A DNA stretch of 64,000 nt from Tyto alba (taxonomy: Eukaryota > Chordata > Aves > Strigiformes > Tytonidae), in assembly GCF_018691265.1 (NCBI RefSeq), contig NW_024881278.1, positions 8,432,001-8,496,000 on the forward strand, written 5' to 3'. The notes under the pieces are model-generated. The model did no database searches. It saw only the letters and a program-made list of their open reading frames with translations, and was not told where the DNA came from. Made by a program: the position numbers and the translations under genes. Shown here piece after piece: positions 9,593 to 20,083 of the stretch (positions within the stretch are counted from its first letter, which is position 1; each line of letters starts with the position of its first letter).

Positions 9593-9951
9593 TAGTCTGA
9601 TGTGAATTATTTAACACAAAGTGCCGTGACCTCTATTAACAAAGGGAGATGCTTCCAGACCTGCGGGCAGCACCATGGGAAGCAGCTGGATCCAAATCAA
9701 TCTAATTGAAGACGGGCTTGAATTTATTATGGGGGCTGGTGGTGAGCATCCTGTTGAAGGTGCTGGGGGGGAAGAGATGCCGGTACAGTATCGTCCTTTG
9801 AGCTCAGCTGGAAAGATCATGGCCATAAATTGTGCTTAAGCAAAAGCTCAGCAGCTGAGCGTGCCCAGACGTGCATGCACATGCTCTGAGAGGGGGGATT
9901 GCTTCGTGCCAGGGTGCTTTGGTAAAATAAAATTATCTTGAAATTTCCTGA
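9593..9951. other. Non-coding sequence, nothing recognised
   Basis: No repeats, exon framing or CpG cluster. Confidence 0.55.
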
Positions 9952-9991
9952 TTTTTTTGATTCTTTTTTTCTTTCTCCTTCCCCTTCCTCT
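9952..9991. repeat. Polypyrimidine tract
   Basis: T-rich then C/T-rich low-complexity sequence. Confidence 0.75.
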
Positions 9992-10134
9992 GCAATCAAA
10001 AGAAAGAACTGAAAGAAACGTGCACTTCAAGGCTTTAAATCTGAAACTTCCTAATCCCCTGAAGTCCACACTAGACTTCTTGCCTCCATGGAAACCCCAA
10101 AGCATTCATCCAAGTGATTGGCCTCCAATGAATT

Positions 10135-10385
10135 TTAGATAAGACAGAATGGAACGGAATTGATGTGATTTTAATGCAGAAGAAAGCGGTGGAAGGGAGG
10201 TCCACTTGGTTCATATTTGAATAAAGCAAACATGACAGACAAAAGGCTGACAGCTGTAAATGACATTGTCAGTACAAAAATTATCAGCCAGTTTACAATC
10301 TGTTTGCTTATGTTGAACAAACAGAATGTGTGTGGCATCCCTTGGCTTCATGAATGGCAGAAATACTTGCAGGCTCCGGAGAGAG
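10135..10385. promoter_or_regulatory. Enhancer-like block with TALE (MEIS/PBX-type) motifs
   Basis: TGACAG occurs at 10233-10238 and again at 10248-10253, the second fused to the E-box CAGCTG (10251-10256). A near-palindrome TGACA-T-TGTCA follows at 10261-10271. TGACAG is the MEIS/TGIF-type core. The surrounding sequence is AT-rich and complex, and ends at a large polypyrimidine tract. Confidence 0.4.
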
Positions 10386-10456
10386 GCAGATATCTGTTCC
10401 CTCCCAGCCCTCCCACTATAAGATATCCATTTGACAGCCGCGTGAAAAGGAAAATG

Positions 10457-10618
10457 CTCTCTTCTTCCCCCCCTCCCCTCCTTCTCCTCCTGCTTTTTTT
10501 CTTTATTTTTTTTAGCATTTTGGTTTTGGTTTTTTTTTTTTTTTTTTTTTTAGGCTCTCTTTCTTTGCTTTATTTGTGTTTTTTTTTTTTGTATTTGTTT
10601 TTTTTTTTGGTGGTGGTT
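10457..10618. repeat. Long polypyrimidine / poly-T tract
   Basis: C/T-rich sequence grading into several T runs, the longest 21 T before TAGG at about 10552. It creates an artificial 217-codon open frame on the plus strand whose middle is mostly Phe and Leu. The T run directly upstream of TAG|G would also score as a splice acceptor. Confidence 0.85.
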
Positions 10619-11536
10619 TTGTTTGAGGCAGGGGAGGGCTGCAGCTGGGTACAGCATGCGCCAGTGCGGCAGCGGTGCTGGATGAAGCCATTCGGCGGCA
10701 GCGGCAGCTCCGGCATTCCAGGCACCAAAAGCTGCTGTTCCCCAGTGAAAGCTGCTGCTGAACATGCCTCCGTTTCCTTTTTTTCTTCCTTTATTTCTCT
10801 TCCTGCCCAACACGGGAAGCAGGTCCTGGGTGCACCTTTTTGGGGACGGCACTCTCACAGTGTGGTGTAGGCTCCAAACCCCTTTGCTCTTTCATTCCTC
10901 AGGCCAGTCAAAATGTGAGTGCACCCCCCCAAAATGTTAGCTGCAGCCAAAAAAAAAAGACAAACAACTTTTTTCTCTGGGTGCAGGTTTAATGGAGTCA
11001 TGATCTTCCCCTGAAAACGTGGGTCTGAGGCACAAGTGAAGTGAGTTGTGGGGTCTCAGCTTTGTGCCGTGGGGCGTTCAGGGCACAGAAACCATCCCCC
11101 TTGGTTCACAAACCCCATTTTCATGTGCATATTTAGTGTAAGTGCTGGATATATTCCTTTTTTTTTGGTTGGTTTGTTTTCTGGAGGATTTCTATTGTCA
11201 TCCTGCGTCCTTGGTTGTATTTTGCCGTCTGTGATTTTACGGTCAGACTTTGCTGAAGTTCTTGCCCAAGGCCCTTGCCCCCCCAGCCCACCCCTGTGGT
11301 GTCAGGCTGTGTTCGCACCATACAACATGTGGTTCCTGGAAATGATCTTCCAACCAGTGTAATGCCATCCTCCGTTAAAAAACAACTGAACCTGAAAGCC
11401 CACTTTCAGGTTTCCTATTTGCCCTGCCAAGCCTGCTCATTTTATTCCGTCCTGACCTGAGCCTTAAAGATAGAAGGAAACCCAATGGCTTGTTGCAGTG
11501 AATCAAGTCCCCTTCTTTTATGTAAATGTAAGGGGG
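10619..11536. other. Non-coding sequence, nothing recognised
   Basis: Ordinary sequence with small T and C runs (11158-11168, 11278-11284). No exon or mobile element recognised. Confidence 0.55.
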
Positions 11537-11551
11537 AAAAAAAAAAAAAAA
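11537..11551. repeat. A-run
   Basis: Fifteen consecutive A followed by A-rich sequence. No target-site duplication or retroposon body was recognised next to it. Confidence 0.85.
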
Positions 11552-11589
11552 GAAAACAACAAAACAACCCACGCCAGAATTTGTTTAGT

Positions 11590-12250
11590 GGCACTTGGCT
11601 TGTTTGATCAGAAGGAAAAAATAATGACAGGTGAGTACAGTCTGTGTGGGGCAGATAAAGGGACTAGAATAACACCGGGAGAATACAGCAATTGCTTTCT
11701 GGGCAGCCAAGCATCCAAACACGGGCGTTCGTATCAAAAGTTTATCCAATTATGGCAAACCGGATGACGCTCGTTATGTTGTGTTACTCTTTTCATTTTA
11801 ATCTAAATTGCCGTTTCTTTCTCTCTGATATGGCAATCGGTCATAAAGGGTTGACCACCATTAAAGCTGTTTGATTTGGAACCCTGTAGTGTTTGACTAA
11901 GAGGGTAAATGCAAATTTGATGACAGAATAAGGATAAATTTACATATCAGCTTCGGCTCACATGGAGAGAGTAAACATTCTGTTTATCTCAAGTGTCACT
12001 TTATGATTTCAGTAGAATATAAAACTGACCTTGGTCCAGACATTGCAAAAGACCTGAATGAAATATATTGTTGTCTAAATACAATTTACTCAAGTAGAAG
12101 TTGTCAGCAAACCCGGCGTAACTCAGCAAACAGGGTTAGACAGCAGGGTCGCCGGGACAAAATTGTTCCGATCGACTCCGAAATGAAAATCTCCGCGGCT
12201 TTGTAGCCGGCAAGCGGGTGGGAAAGGGAAGGAGCTTCTCCCGCCGAGGC
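11590..12250. promoter_or_regulatory. Large enhancer-like block with POU and MEIS motifs and a CpG-rich 3' end
   Basis: Over 600 bp of complex, repeat-free sequence. It contains a perfect octamer ATGCAAAT at 11909-11916 followed four bases later by TGACAG (11921-11926), so POU and TALE sites sit almost side by side. A consensus splice donor, CAG|GTGAGT, lies at 11630/11631, but no acceptor was found upstream. The last part (12115-12250) holds about 13 CpGs. The texture is that of a conserved developmental enhancer; conservation was not measured. Confidence 0.45.
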
Positions 12251-12639
12251 CATTCCCTAAATCACAGCTCCTTCTTCCAGCTGCAAGCCTGAGAGAGAAT
12301 CTGAGGAGCTGCAAACTCTGTGATGAAGCAGGCAGGGTGGTATTAATGTGGGGAGGGCAAATTTATTTGGACCAAATTCTGTTAAAATGCTACATTTGGT
12401 ATTTTAATTTTTTTAGGCAATTTTTTTGTAACCTTACGGCTTCTTTCACTTTCCTTAAGTTTACACCCATCCTTTACTCAACATCACCTACAAATAACTA
12501 CTCTGCAGGTTGCATATATATTTCGACAGCCCTTTCTTTCTTTTCTGCTGCCTTGGGGTGTGTAGTTGTGGGGAAGAAACAAGAAACTTTAATGGTTAAT
12601 GGGGATTCTTCCATTGCACAGAAATACTTCCAGGCTATT
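12251..12639. other. AT-rich non-coding sequence
   Basis: Contains T-rich runs at 12407-12430 and complex AT-rich sequence to about 12540. It could extend the neighbouring enhancer-like blocks. No gene evidence. Confidence 0.45.
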
Positions 12640-12870
12640 TAAACTACACCGAGCATATTTCTCCCTGCTCCATCAAATCATCCAAAAGGAAAATAAATGT
12701 ACAAAGGAACGGAGATTTTCTCCTGCTGTCAGCTAAGCGATGCCTAATAAAGGGTCAAACCCCGGAGCGCGATGCTTAATGAATGACTTTGTGTATTTAA
12801 CAGAGAGAGGAGCGAAAACGACTGACCAAATAAATAAGAAAGTAATCGGGACTGACACACAGAAGCAAGA
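12640..12870. promoter_or_regulatory. Candidate enhancer-like block
   Basis: Complex sequence with CATCAAATCATCC, TAATAAAGGGTC and GATGCTTAATGAATGAC-type words and scattered CpGs. No simple repeat and no long open frame. Confidence 0.35.
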
Positions 12871-13746
12871 GGAAGCACCATCTATTTTTCCAGGTAACTG
12901 AACAAATCGGCTAGTGTCAAGATGCCGTGGGATCTCCCCTGAAATGCAGAGCTGCCCGCAAGGCACGGCACCGGGGTGAACGCAGCAGGCAGCGAGCAGG
13001 GAGGGGTGTGATTTGGCTTGGTACCCCCACACCAGGGCAAGGCCCAGGCAAGGTAGGGGCTGGCAGGCCCCCTGGTTTTGGGGAGGCAGGGAGGGCAGAG
13101 CATCCCCGGGGCACCAGCCGCAGCCCCGGGAGCAGCGTGGGCTCGGCAGAGACAAAGGCTTGGAGTGGGGGGGAACAAAAGGCAGAGGGAAATAAAGGCA
13201 ACTCGTGAGTGGTCGCTGGTCTTGCTGCAGATGGGGTTGGCAGTGAGGTTTGGTTATTCGTTAGTAAAACTGTCTGTATTTTAATGCTTATTCTGACTGC
13301 CTAGCGATCGCGTTCCCGGGGGCTGGATCGCAGGAGGGGTTCTGCTGCCGGTGCTACTCCACAAGTGGGACCCTTCACTCGCAGACGGTGCTAACACGGG
13401 TAAAATATACTCAGTGTGGGTGACACCCCCGTTCCCCCACGCCCTGGCATCCACACCATGTATCTGGGGCTGATTCATGCTCTAACGACAGCACACACCA
13501 TGGCTGTCACGGCACTGTTTTTGAGATTGCCATTTACCTGGGCCTAAAAGACGTTTAGGATCCCTTTTTAATTCATGAGCATCGATTTAATGAGGGTAGC
13601 TTGCAAAGCCAAAAAAGTCTTGTGATACCACACAGGGACAATTTCAGTCCCCACCCGGGGAGCCACAGAGCAGGGACGGGTGAGAAGGCAGAGCCTGGAG
13701 ACCTGCCACCCTGCATTTTTTTAGGTGCCAGCCTAACCCCTTGATA
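12871..13746. other. GC-rich non-coding sequence
   Basis: G-rich on the plus strand between about 12990 and 13190. Several overlapping open frames in this interval are by-products of high GC content (few stops) and have Pro/Gly/Arg-rich, featureless translations. Confidence 0.55.
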
Positions 13747-13747
13747 G

Positions 13748-13790
13748 AAAAAAAAAAAAAAAATAGAAAAAACAAGAAAAATAAACCAAA
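13748..13790. repeat. A-run and A-rich tract
   Basis: Sixteen A at 13748-13763, then an A-rich stretch. No adjacent retroposon recognised. Confidence 0.8.
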
Positions 13791-16354
13791 GCCGATGAAA
13801 AAGCAGGGAGGGACAGCTCTTCCCCAGGACAGCCCCGTGCTCTCCCAGGCTGCATGGAGAGAGCTCCTGCCCCACCGCTTGATCTGTTCCCCCCATTTAT
13901 AGAGATTATTTGCACTTCTAAAAGCCTGAACAAGGCTGCAGCTCCTGGGGGCCAGGAGCAGGCTGGGAGAACAAGGGATTTGGGCTGACCCCGGGAATTC
14001 CCCGCTGCTGCATTGTTTCAGGGCAGCCAAGAATTAGCAAAAAGGGGGCACTTCGCATTTCGAGGGAGGGAGGGGATGTGTTCTCCCTAGCTGGGAAAAA
14101 ATCATATTCTGCTGGGTAGAAAGATTCATGTGTTGTTGAATCTGATGTGATAGTTAAATATAAAAATCCCAGGAGGGGGAAAAAGTTATTTGGAACAAGA
14201 CCTGGGGTTCCCTGCTCCAGTGCTGGCCATGTTTTTCCTAAATTTCAAATCTCAAATGAGATTATTTCTCTATGTTTTCAAAATTATGATTTTTGCAGTT
14301 TGTTTTCAAGAGAGAGAAAAGGAGTTTCTGAAAGGAACAAAACTGTGACTTCCCTCTTCTTCCCTGCCCACAGGACATCTGGTCCTGGGCTTTATTGTGG
14401 TTGCAATAATGCAGGTACCAGCACCTGCAGCCCTTTCCTGGGTTTCCTTGGGTGGGCGATTTCCTCAGAGCAATGCTGGCTCAGTTGCTCTCTCTGAGCT
14501 CAAGTGACCTGGGCAAAACCTGCCCGGGGCTTGGCTTCCCCTCTTTCTGAACCCCTTTGCTCACGAAAGTGACTTGCTGTGGCTCCGTCCTCTTCACAAA
14601 AGGGCAGACCTGCTCTTTCTGCACTTGAAGCTGGTGAGGTGTGAGCGAGGGCTGGGCCGGGGGCTCTGGTGATGATGGTCCCATGGGCATTCTGCGGAGA
14701 TGAGCTGCTTTCCCAGCGAGAAAGACAAGAGCCTGTTTCCCGGAGTGCAGAGCACAAGGTGGGATTTGCTAAAGCAGTATTTGGACTTTGCTAATGATCC
14801 AGGGCAAGAGTCAAGAGGATGCTCAATGAAGAAAGGCCTGTTAATTTGGAAGAGGATGGTCCCTGCAAGTCCAACCACCTCCACGATGGTCCAAATCTTT
14901 TGCTTTAATCCACTCACTCCCAGGCAGCTTTCCCAAAGCCTAATGCCAAAACAGCTGTCTAGAGGGGAGACCAGCCAAACCTCAGCTTTGTGGAGAGCAC
15001 CCAGGGCATGGTGTGCATGGGTCAGGGTGTTCCTCACCGCTCAGCAGACACCAAGGCCACCCTGAGCCAGCCTGCCAGGTCATCATGGGTTCCCAGCCTC
15101 CACAGAGGGATGCATGCATTTACCAACTGCCCCCAAAGCCACTTTTCTCCTGCTGCTTCCCCTCCTGGTACTCACCCAGCCTCTTGCTACTCTGAGGGCT
15201 GGGGCCAGCCAGTGCTGCCAAAACCTGTCTGGCCCCACCTCTCACAGAAGCCCTTGGCACCCACTGCTCAGCTCATCACACCCGCCAGCACCTTGGTGGG
15301 CTCCGAATGGGGCCCCGTGGTCTGGGGATGCCCTTTGCTGCCCATTCCCGGTTCTTTCCAGCCCAAAGCCCAGCTCTGTAGCTGGTGTAATCCCACCAGC
15401 TATCACACCTTGTATCAATCTCCCCAAACCAGGACTGCTCCCACAGGTTGCCGTACGCCAAAGTCGCACCTGAAGCATCATCCTGCCCAGCGATACCTAT
15501 AAAAAGGAGGAAAGTGGCTGCTCTGGGCTTTCAGCTGACGCCACCTCAATTACTGTCGTGCTACCCGCTGCCCCATAATGAAGGAATTTTCCTCTTTTTG
15601 TGGTGTGAATACTAATTGAGACGGGCTCCAGCACGGCACCAGCGCAGGAGGATGGTGCCATCTAAAGGAACCGGAGGCAAAGAAGAGCAGCAGCTGCCGC
15701 CGAGGGGGTGCAGAGGGACCCACAGCATCATTTTGGCTGCTATGAGGTGGCTCAGCAGCAGGGCCCCGGCTCAGCAGAGGAAGATTCTGATGGGGTTTTG
15801 ATGGTTTCATGCCACCTTAGAGATAATGTGGGCCCTCATTTACATAGAATTTGCCTATTTCCTACAAAGCTGATGTTCAAGGGTATTTTCCTCCTGGCAC
15901 CTTCTCGTCTCCATCATGTACCTAGGTGATACCAGGGAAATCAAGGGTGACATCTGGCTGTCTTGGATCCTTGACCCAGGTGGAGCAGGGCCACCCACTC
16001 CACAGCCAAGGTGTTGTGATCTTAGAGGACTTGGTGCAAGTCTTTACGATCAGGTTTTGGATGTGCCCATACCAGATGTGTACAAGCTGGGTCCTGCCCC
16101 AGTAGCCTCGCTGGAGCATCAGCGATGATTACAGTGCAGGAACTGGGAACTGGGACCACTACAGAAAAGCTTTTGAGCTAACCAGTCCAAGTCAACCTGT
16201 GGGCACATCTGCTGGCGCTCTGACCCAGCTTAAACCCCCCTGGATGAATTCCCTTTGTCAAGAGGGCTGCAGTCATCCAAAAAAATCCTCTTGGCATATG
16301 CAGCTAACAAGCCCAAACCAACCCCAGCATTCCTATTTTACCTTTTTTGACTCA
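13791..16354. other. Non-coding sequence, nothing firm recognised
   Basis: Ordinary sequence. It contains a 7-bp hairpin (TGCAGGT/ACCTGCA, loop 6) near 14410-14429 and a good TATA-like word (TATAAAAAGG, 15498-15507) with no supporting downstream exon. The open frames of 147-170 codons between 14.6 and 15.5 kb have no recognisable domain. Confidence 0.5.
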
Positions 16355-16640
16355 CTGCACGCTATGAAAGAGACATCAGTCATGATTTACAGAGCCGCCG
16401 CAAGAACCCTGCAAGATAGGACTGCCTGCCGAATTCCAGGTACGTGAGGAAGGCTGACACTTTTGTTTCGGCAATTAATTAATTTTCACCAGGCTTTCAC
16501 TTTTACAACCTCTTTTTCCACTTCCCAGGTTGCTCAACTCGAAATCAATAAGACCACCCCGTGATAAAGACGTCATGCTGAATGTATATGTCATTAATCA
16601 CTTGAGTTACCTTTCAACCCAGCGCGTTTCCTTTGTTGGA
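16355..16640. promoter_or_regulatory. Enhancer-like block with CRE-, NKX- and homeodomain-type motifs
   Basis: Contains a perfect 12-bp palindrome AATTAATTAATT at 16473-16484, a near-CRE AGACGTCA at 16568-16575, and an NKX2-type CACTTGAG at 16599-16606 directly after ATTAAT. The block overlaps an 89-bp interval with intron-like ends (16440-16528). Either reading, enhancer or short-intron transcript, is possible. Confidence 0.4.
16440..16528 (+). other. 89-bp intron-like interval
   Basis: Begins with a strong donor (CCAG|GTACGT) and ends with a very strong acceptor (TCTTTTTCCACTTCCCAG|G) preceded by about 30 nt of pyrimidines. GGCTGAC and TTAAT could serve as branch sites. Skipping it would extend the upstream open frame (plus strand from 16199) by only a few codons before a stop, so a protein is unlikely. 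A non-coding transcript or chance is more plausible. Confidence 0.2.
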
Positions 16641-16786
16641 GCCTTCCCTCGAGGTACTGGAAAAACAAACAGACACATTTATAACAACCCCTTAGGGCTA
16701 AGTCAACAGTTGCATTCACCTCCTTAATCAACATCTTGGGCTTAACCAAGATCATCTGTAAAACTCCTCAAAGAGCTACAAAGCAG
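16641..16786. other. Non-coding sequence, nothing recognised
   Basis: Short spacer of mixed composition. Confidence 0.5.
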
Positions 16787-16811
16787 TATCTGTACTTTCC
16801 CAGTACAGATA
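16787..16811. repeat. Perfect 10-bp hairpin
   Basis: Arms TATCTGTACT (16787-16796) and AGTACAGATA (16802-16811) around a 5-nt loop (TTCCC). The AGTACAG/CTGTACT core resembles a steroid-receptor half-site pair, but the 5-nt spacing does not fit the usual 3-nt spacing, so no receptor is assigned. Confidence 0.85.
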
Positions 16812-17329
16812 ATTGGGATATTTCATGGCATGATGATAGACTTAATTGAAAAAGGTATCCTAACATCACTGCTTGCTACTGGGAGTCCTAAAGTCATTGC
16901 CCAAACTGAAGGGAGCGTTCAGATACCCGATGGCACCGTGAAGACGCGCTTGGGCATGTTTTCCAAACTATTAATATTTGGCTGTGGTGCAACAGAAGAT
17001 GAAAGACCCGGAGTCCTTTGCTTTCAACCACCCAAACCACATATAACATGGACCCGTAAAACAGGCCCCACCATGCCTTGATCCTATTTTTATGCGTCTC
17101 TCGTAGAAGAGAGATGTGAAGGTCAACAAGTCAAGAGCTGGAGCATCCAGGACCATCAGGGTTATGCCAGACCAGCTGTGGGGTCCATCTCACCTGCAGT
17201 CCTTCACCCAACCAGGCACTCTCCTCTTCTGAAGAGCCTACCAGGAACGATAGAGCTTCTGCTGAAGTATTCAAAATATTTTTGAATGAAAGTGTCAGTT
17301 CGAGATCCTCAGCATAAAACATACCTAAC
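16812..17329. other. Non-coding sequence, nothing recognised
   Basis: Mixed composition with no exon or repeat signature. Confidence 0.55.
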
Positions 17330-17640
17330 AAAGCCTATTTGCAAAGTAAATTTACTCTGGATTTCCGATACCTAGGAAAGTTTTTTCTATTATATTTATT
17401 TAAAATTACAACAGTTTACATTAGAAACAAGCTCAAACAATTAAGGTAAAAGATAAATAACTGCATACAGTTTAATTTTACAAAATGCAAACATACATCT
17501 TTCATTGTTCCATTATCCGAGTATTAAGTGCAATATAATTGTCCGATGTATTTTCGCTGACTTAAATGCTATAAAATTAAACTGGCCTGACTTTTATGAA
17601 ATAATCTTTATTTTCCTTCATCATGCAAGCAGCGGCCTGC
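17330..17640. promoter_or_regulatory. AT-rich candidate conserved element
   Basis: About 310 bp of strongly AT-rich but complex sequence with no simple repeat, rich in ATTTAAAAT, CAATTAAGG, TTTAATTTTAC, ATTAAGTGC and TAAATTAAAC homeodomain-like words. This is the classic texture of an ultraconserved-type element; conservation not measured. Confidence 0.4.
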
Positions 17641-18952
17641 GATGGCTCAGAGTTTTTGGGAGGCACGGGGGACACACTTTCAAACAGAATGTTTGCTTTC
17701 TGCTATGCAGCAAAGTTCCTCTGAATTTCAGATGGCCAAAAGTACCACCTGGCCAGATGCAATCCCGGGAAACAGGAGTTGGAGGTTGCCTCTGGAAAAG
17801 CAGGACAACACCCCAGTGAGGATGTGGGATGCTCTGAACGCCACGGTGAGCAAGCACACAATGCTTGCCATGCTTCCCTTGCTCCCCTCACTAAACACAC
17901 CGGGGGGGACATGCTCTTTATCTGGGATGCAATTATAAAAATTGGCTTTGAAATAATCCTTTTAGAAGGATTAAAAAAAAAAAAAAAGGAATAACAGGAG
18001 GTTTATGTGTTTATGGTGTAAGGTTGGTACCGTACGTATTACGGTGACTCGTAAGGGCAATATTGTATCAACAGCAGAGTGCCCAGGGGTCTCCGAAAGA
18101 GTGGGTTAGGTTTTTAAGGAATATACTGAGTCTGAAGGAAGAACGGGGGAAATTAAAGCTGATGTTATCTTATTAGGGCCCTATATATAAAGAGGCTGAA
18201 GATGATGATGTTGTTTAACTTCAAAAAGTAAACGGGAAAGGAAGGACACGGCGAAATAACAGCAAAGGACGCCCATCCTGGAAAAGGCAGGTGGGAAGCT
18301 GTGTCGGACAGGGCGAGCTGGGGGCAGAGGGGGTGTCACCACACAGCCGTGGTTGCCGGGGGGCTGGGTGAAGGCGGGCTGGCCATGTGCTGCTGCGGCA
18401 TCGCGGTCCCGGGCGACACGAGCCAGAGGCCAAGCCAACACCCCGCTGCTAAAAACCCAGGAGCACTTGGCGACTAATTGGGGTGTAAGTTACGGATGAA
18501 TCATACCGTTTCGAGCCACGGGCCAGGCTCACAAAGGTCTGCAGGTGCTTAGGGCTAATCCTGTAAACCCCTTATTTCTCCAGCTCTTTGAAAACACCCG
18601 CGGCATTCAGCAAGCCACGGGGAGGGGCGGCCCCTCCTGCCGCTGCTGAAGGGCTGAGATGTGCCCTCTGAAACACCACCCTCAGCCCAGCCCTTGGCAT
18701 CCTTAAGGCGTGTACTGTCAAAGGCAGCTCCCCTCCATCACCCCCCAAGCACCTGTCATCTCGTAGCTACCTTTCCAGCCCACTTTGGGACCAAGGAGGG
18801 GATGCAGCCCCTGCATCCCACCCTGCTGCTCTGGGAGCATCTTATTACACCCCCTGAGTTATGAAGACTGTATTTGTCTTGAAAACAGGCACATTCCTCT
18901 TGTGCAAGGATGCCTCCAGCGACCTCCTGGGTGGGCATGAATCACACCAGCC
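17641..18952. other. Non-coding sequence with a hairpin plus A-run
   Basis: A 7-bp hairpin (AATCCTT/AAGGATT, 17955-17972, loop TTAG) abuts 15 A at 17973-17987. A TATA-like word (TATATATAAAG) lies at about 18182-18192 without a recognisable start region. The rest is unremarkable. Confidence 0.5.
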
Positions 18953-19088
18953 CGCCGAGATCGGCCCTATAACTCCTGCCTGTGCGGGATGCCGGCGAAC
19001 GCCCTGAACGTTTTCCAAGGCAAATCGAGTGTTTCGATAAGATGAGCCCGACGTGCAGGCACTAGACGTTGATTTGCGGCAACGACGC
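18953..19088. promoter_or_regulatory. CpG-dense, moderately GC patch
   Basis: About 16 CpGs in 136 bp at only moderate GC content, so CpG is not explained by GC alone. The sequence is complex and non-repetitive. This pattern marks either a methylation-free regulatory element or a slowly evolving conserved element. It has no TATA box or splice donor. Confidence 0.45.
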
Positions 19089-19134
19089 TGAAAGGGCAGA
19101 CCCTCAGTTGGTGTAAATTGGCACCGTTTCTCCT

Positions 19135-19146
19135 CCCCCCCCCCCC
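19135..19146. repeat. Poly-C run
   Basis: Twelve consecutive C. Confidence 0.9.
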
Positions 19147-19346
19147 ACCACCGGGGCCTCGGGTCAGCTCGTAAAATGGTGTAACTCAGCGTAGCCCTGT
19201 GGATGTCACCGCAGCCCCACTAATTTACCCCCATTGAAAACCTGCTCCGTGGGATGGAAGCATTAACTCTGCCGCTGGACAGCCGCAGGGACACCCCCCA
19301 CCCCAGACCTCTGCCTCCAACCAGAACTGAAAAATTGCAATGCAAC

Positions 19347-19380
19347 TTTTTTTTTTTCGCCCCTCCTTTTTTTTTTTTTT
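19347..19380. repeat. Interrupted poly-T
   Basis: Eleven T, a CGCCCCTCC interruption, then fourteen T. Confidence 0.9.
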
Positions 19381-19687
19381 AATAACCCTTTAATTCTTTC
19401 CCTTACAGCTGCATTCTCTGTTGTCTACTCCTGCATCCCCAAAGAGGGGCTGCTAAAGGAGAAGCCGGCATGCTAATAACTCACTACCAAGGCAGTCGCA
19501 ATGCCCCAGCCTTCACTCGCACCCCCAGACAAAAAGGCCATGTGTCACAGCCCCGAGACAAATGCTCCTGGCACAATGCTGCGACACAAGCAAGGGGGCT
19601 GGAGGTCAAAAGTTATTTGTGTAAGCCGGTATGCTTTCAGCAGGAAGACATAGCTGGAACAAAACTTTAAAGGTCAGTCTTGTCTCC
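19381..19687. other. Non-coding sequence, nothing recognised
   Basis: Spacer between two T-rich tracts. Confidence 0.5.
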
Positions 19688-19740
19688 TTTTTTTTTATTC
19701 TTTTTTTTTTTTTCCTTTTTTTTTTTTTTTTTTTCTTTCC
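19688..19740. repeat. Interrupted poly-T tract
   Basis: T runs of roughly 9, 13 and 19 separated by ATTC and CC. On the minus strand it reads as a poly-A-like tail, but no SINE or LINE body was recognised on its flank. Confidence 0.85.
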
Positions 19741-20058
19741 TGCCTGTTCTCCTGCCTGCACCTGTCCTGAGAGCCCTGCCTGTACAAAAGGCAGGCAAGG
19801 GGTTGCAAAACTTTCTGGAAAAGGGTTAGAATCATCCCAGGAGCAGGCCTGGGGAGAGGTTTGTTCCTGGAAAGCAGGACGGCACCCATGGACCGGCTCA
19901 GTGAGTTGGGGGCACCAAGGAGTGGGAGATGCATTTCAGTTGGGCACAGCTTTTTCTGTCGGGATGTTCTCAACCAGACCCGGGTCTGCCTGCTTTTAGA
20001 GAGGTGGTGTTCATGAGACGGAAATTTTGGTGATTTGCATACAAACGCATGGACTGGA
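19741..20058. other. Non-coding sequence containing an octamer
   Basis: Mixed sequence. It contains one perfect POU octamer ATTTGCAT at 20033-20040, just before the poly-G run, in a context that does not look enhancer-like. Confidence 0.45.
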
Positions 20059-20083
20059 GGGGGGGGGGGGGGGGCGGGGGGGG
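20059..20083 (+). repeat. Poly-G tract, potential G-quadruplex
   Basis: Twenty-four G with a single C at 20075. It can fold into several G-quadruplex registers on the plus strand. It is followed by an A-rich stretch and a run of 14 A (20116-20129). Tracts like this are prone to length error in sequencing and assembly. Confidence 0.85.

Noticed and set aside
10217..10870. 217-codon open frame, the longest in the window
   Set aside because: It runs through a polypyrimidine/poly-T tract and its middle is nearly all Phe and Leu. No domain and no transcript signals.
15498..15507. TATA-box-like TATAAAAAGG (and TATATATAAAG near 18182)
   Set aside because: No initiator, CpG cluster, donor or exon follows. 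Such words are expected by chance in AT-containing DNA.
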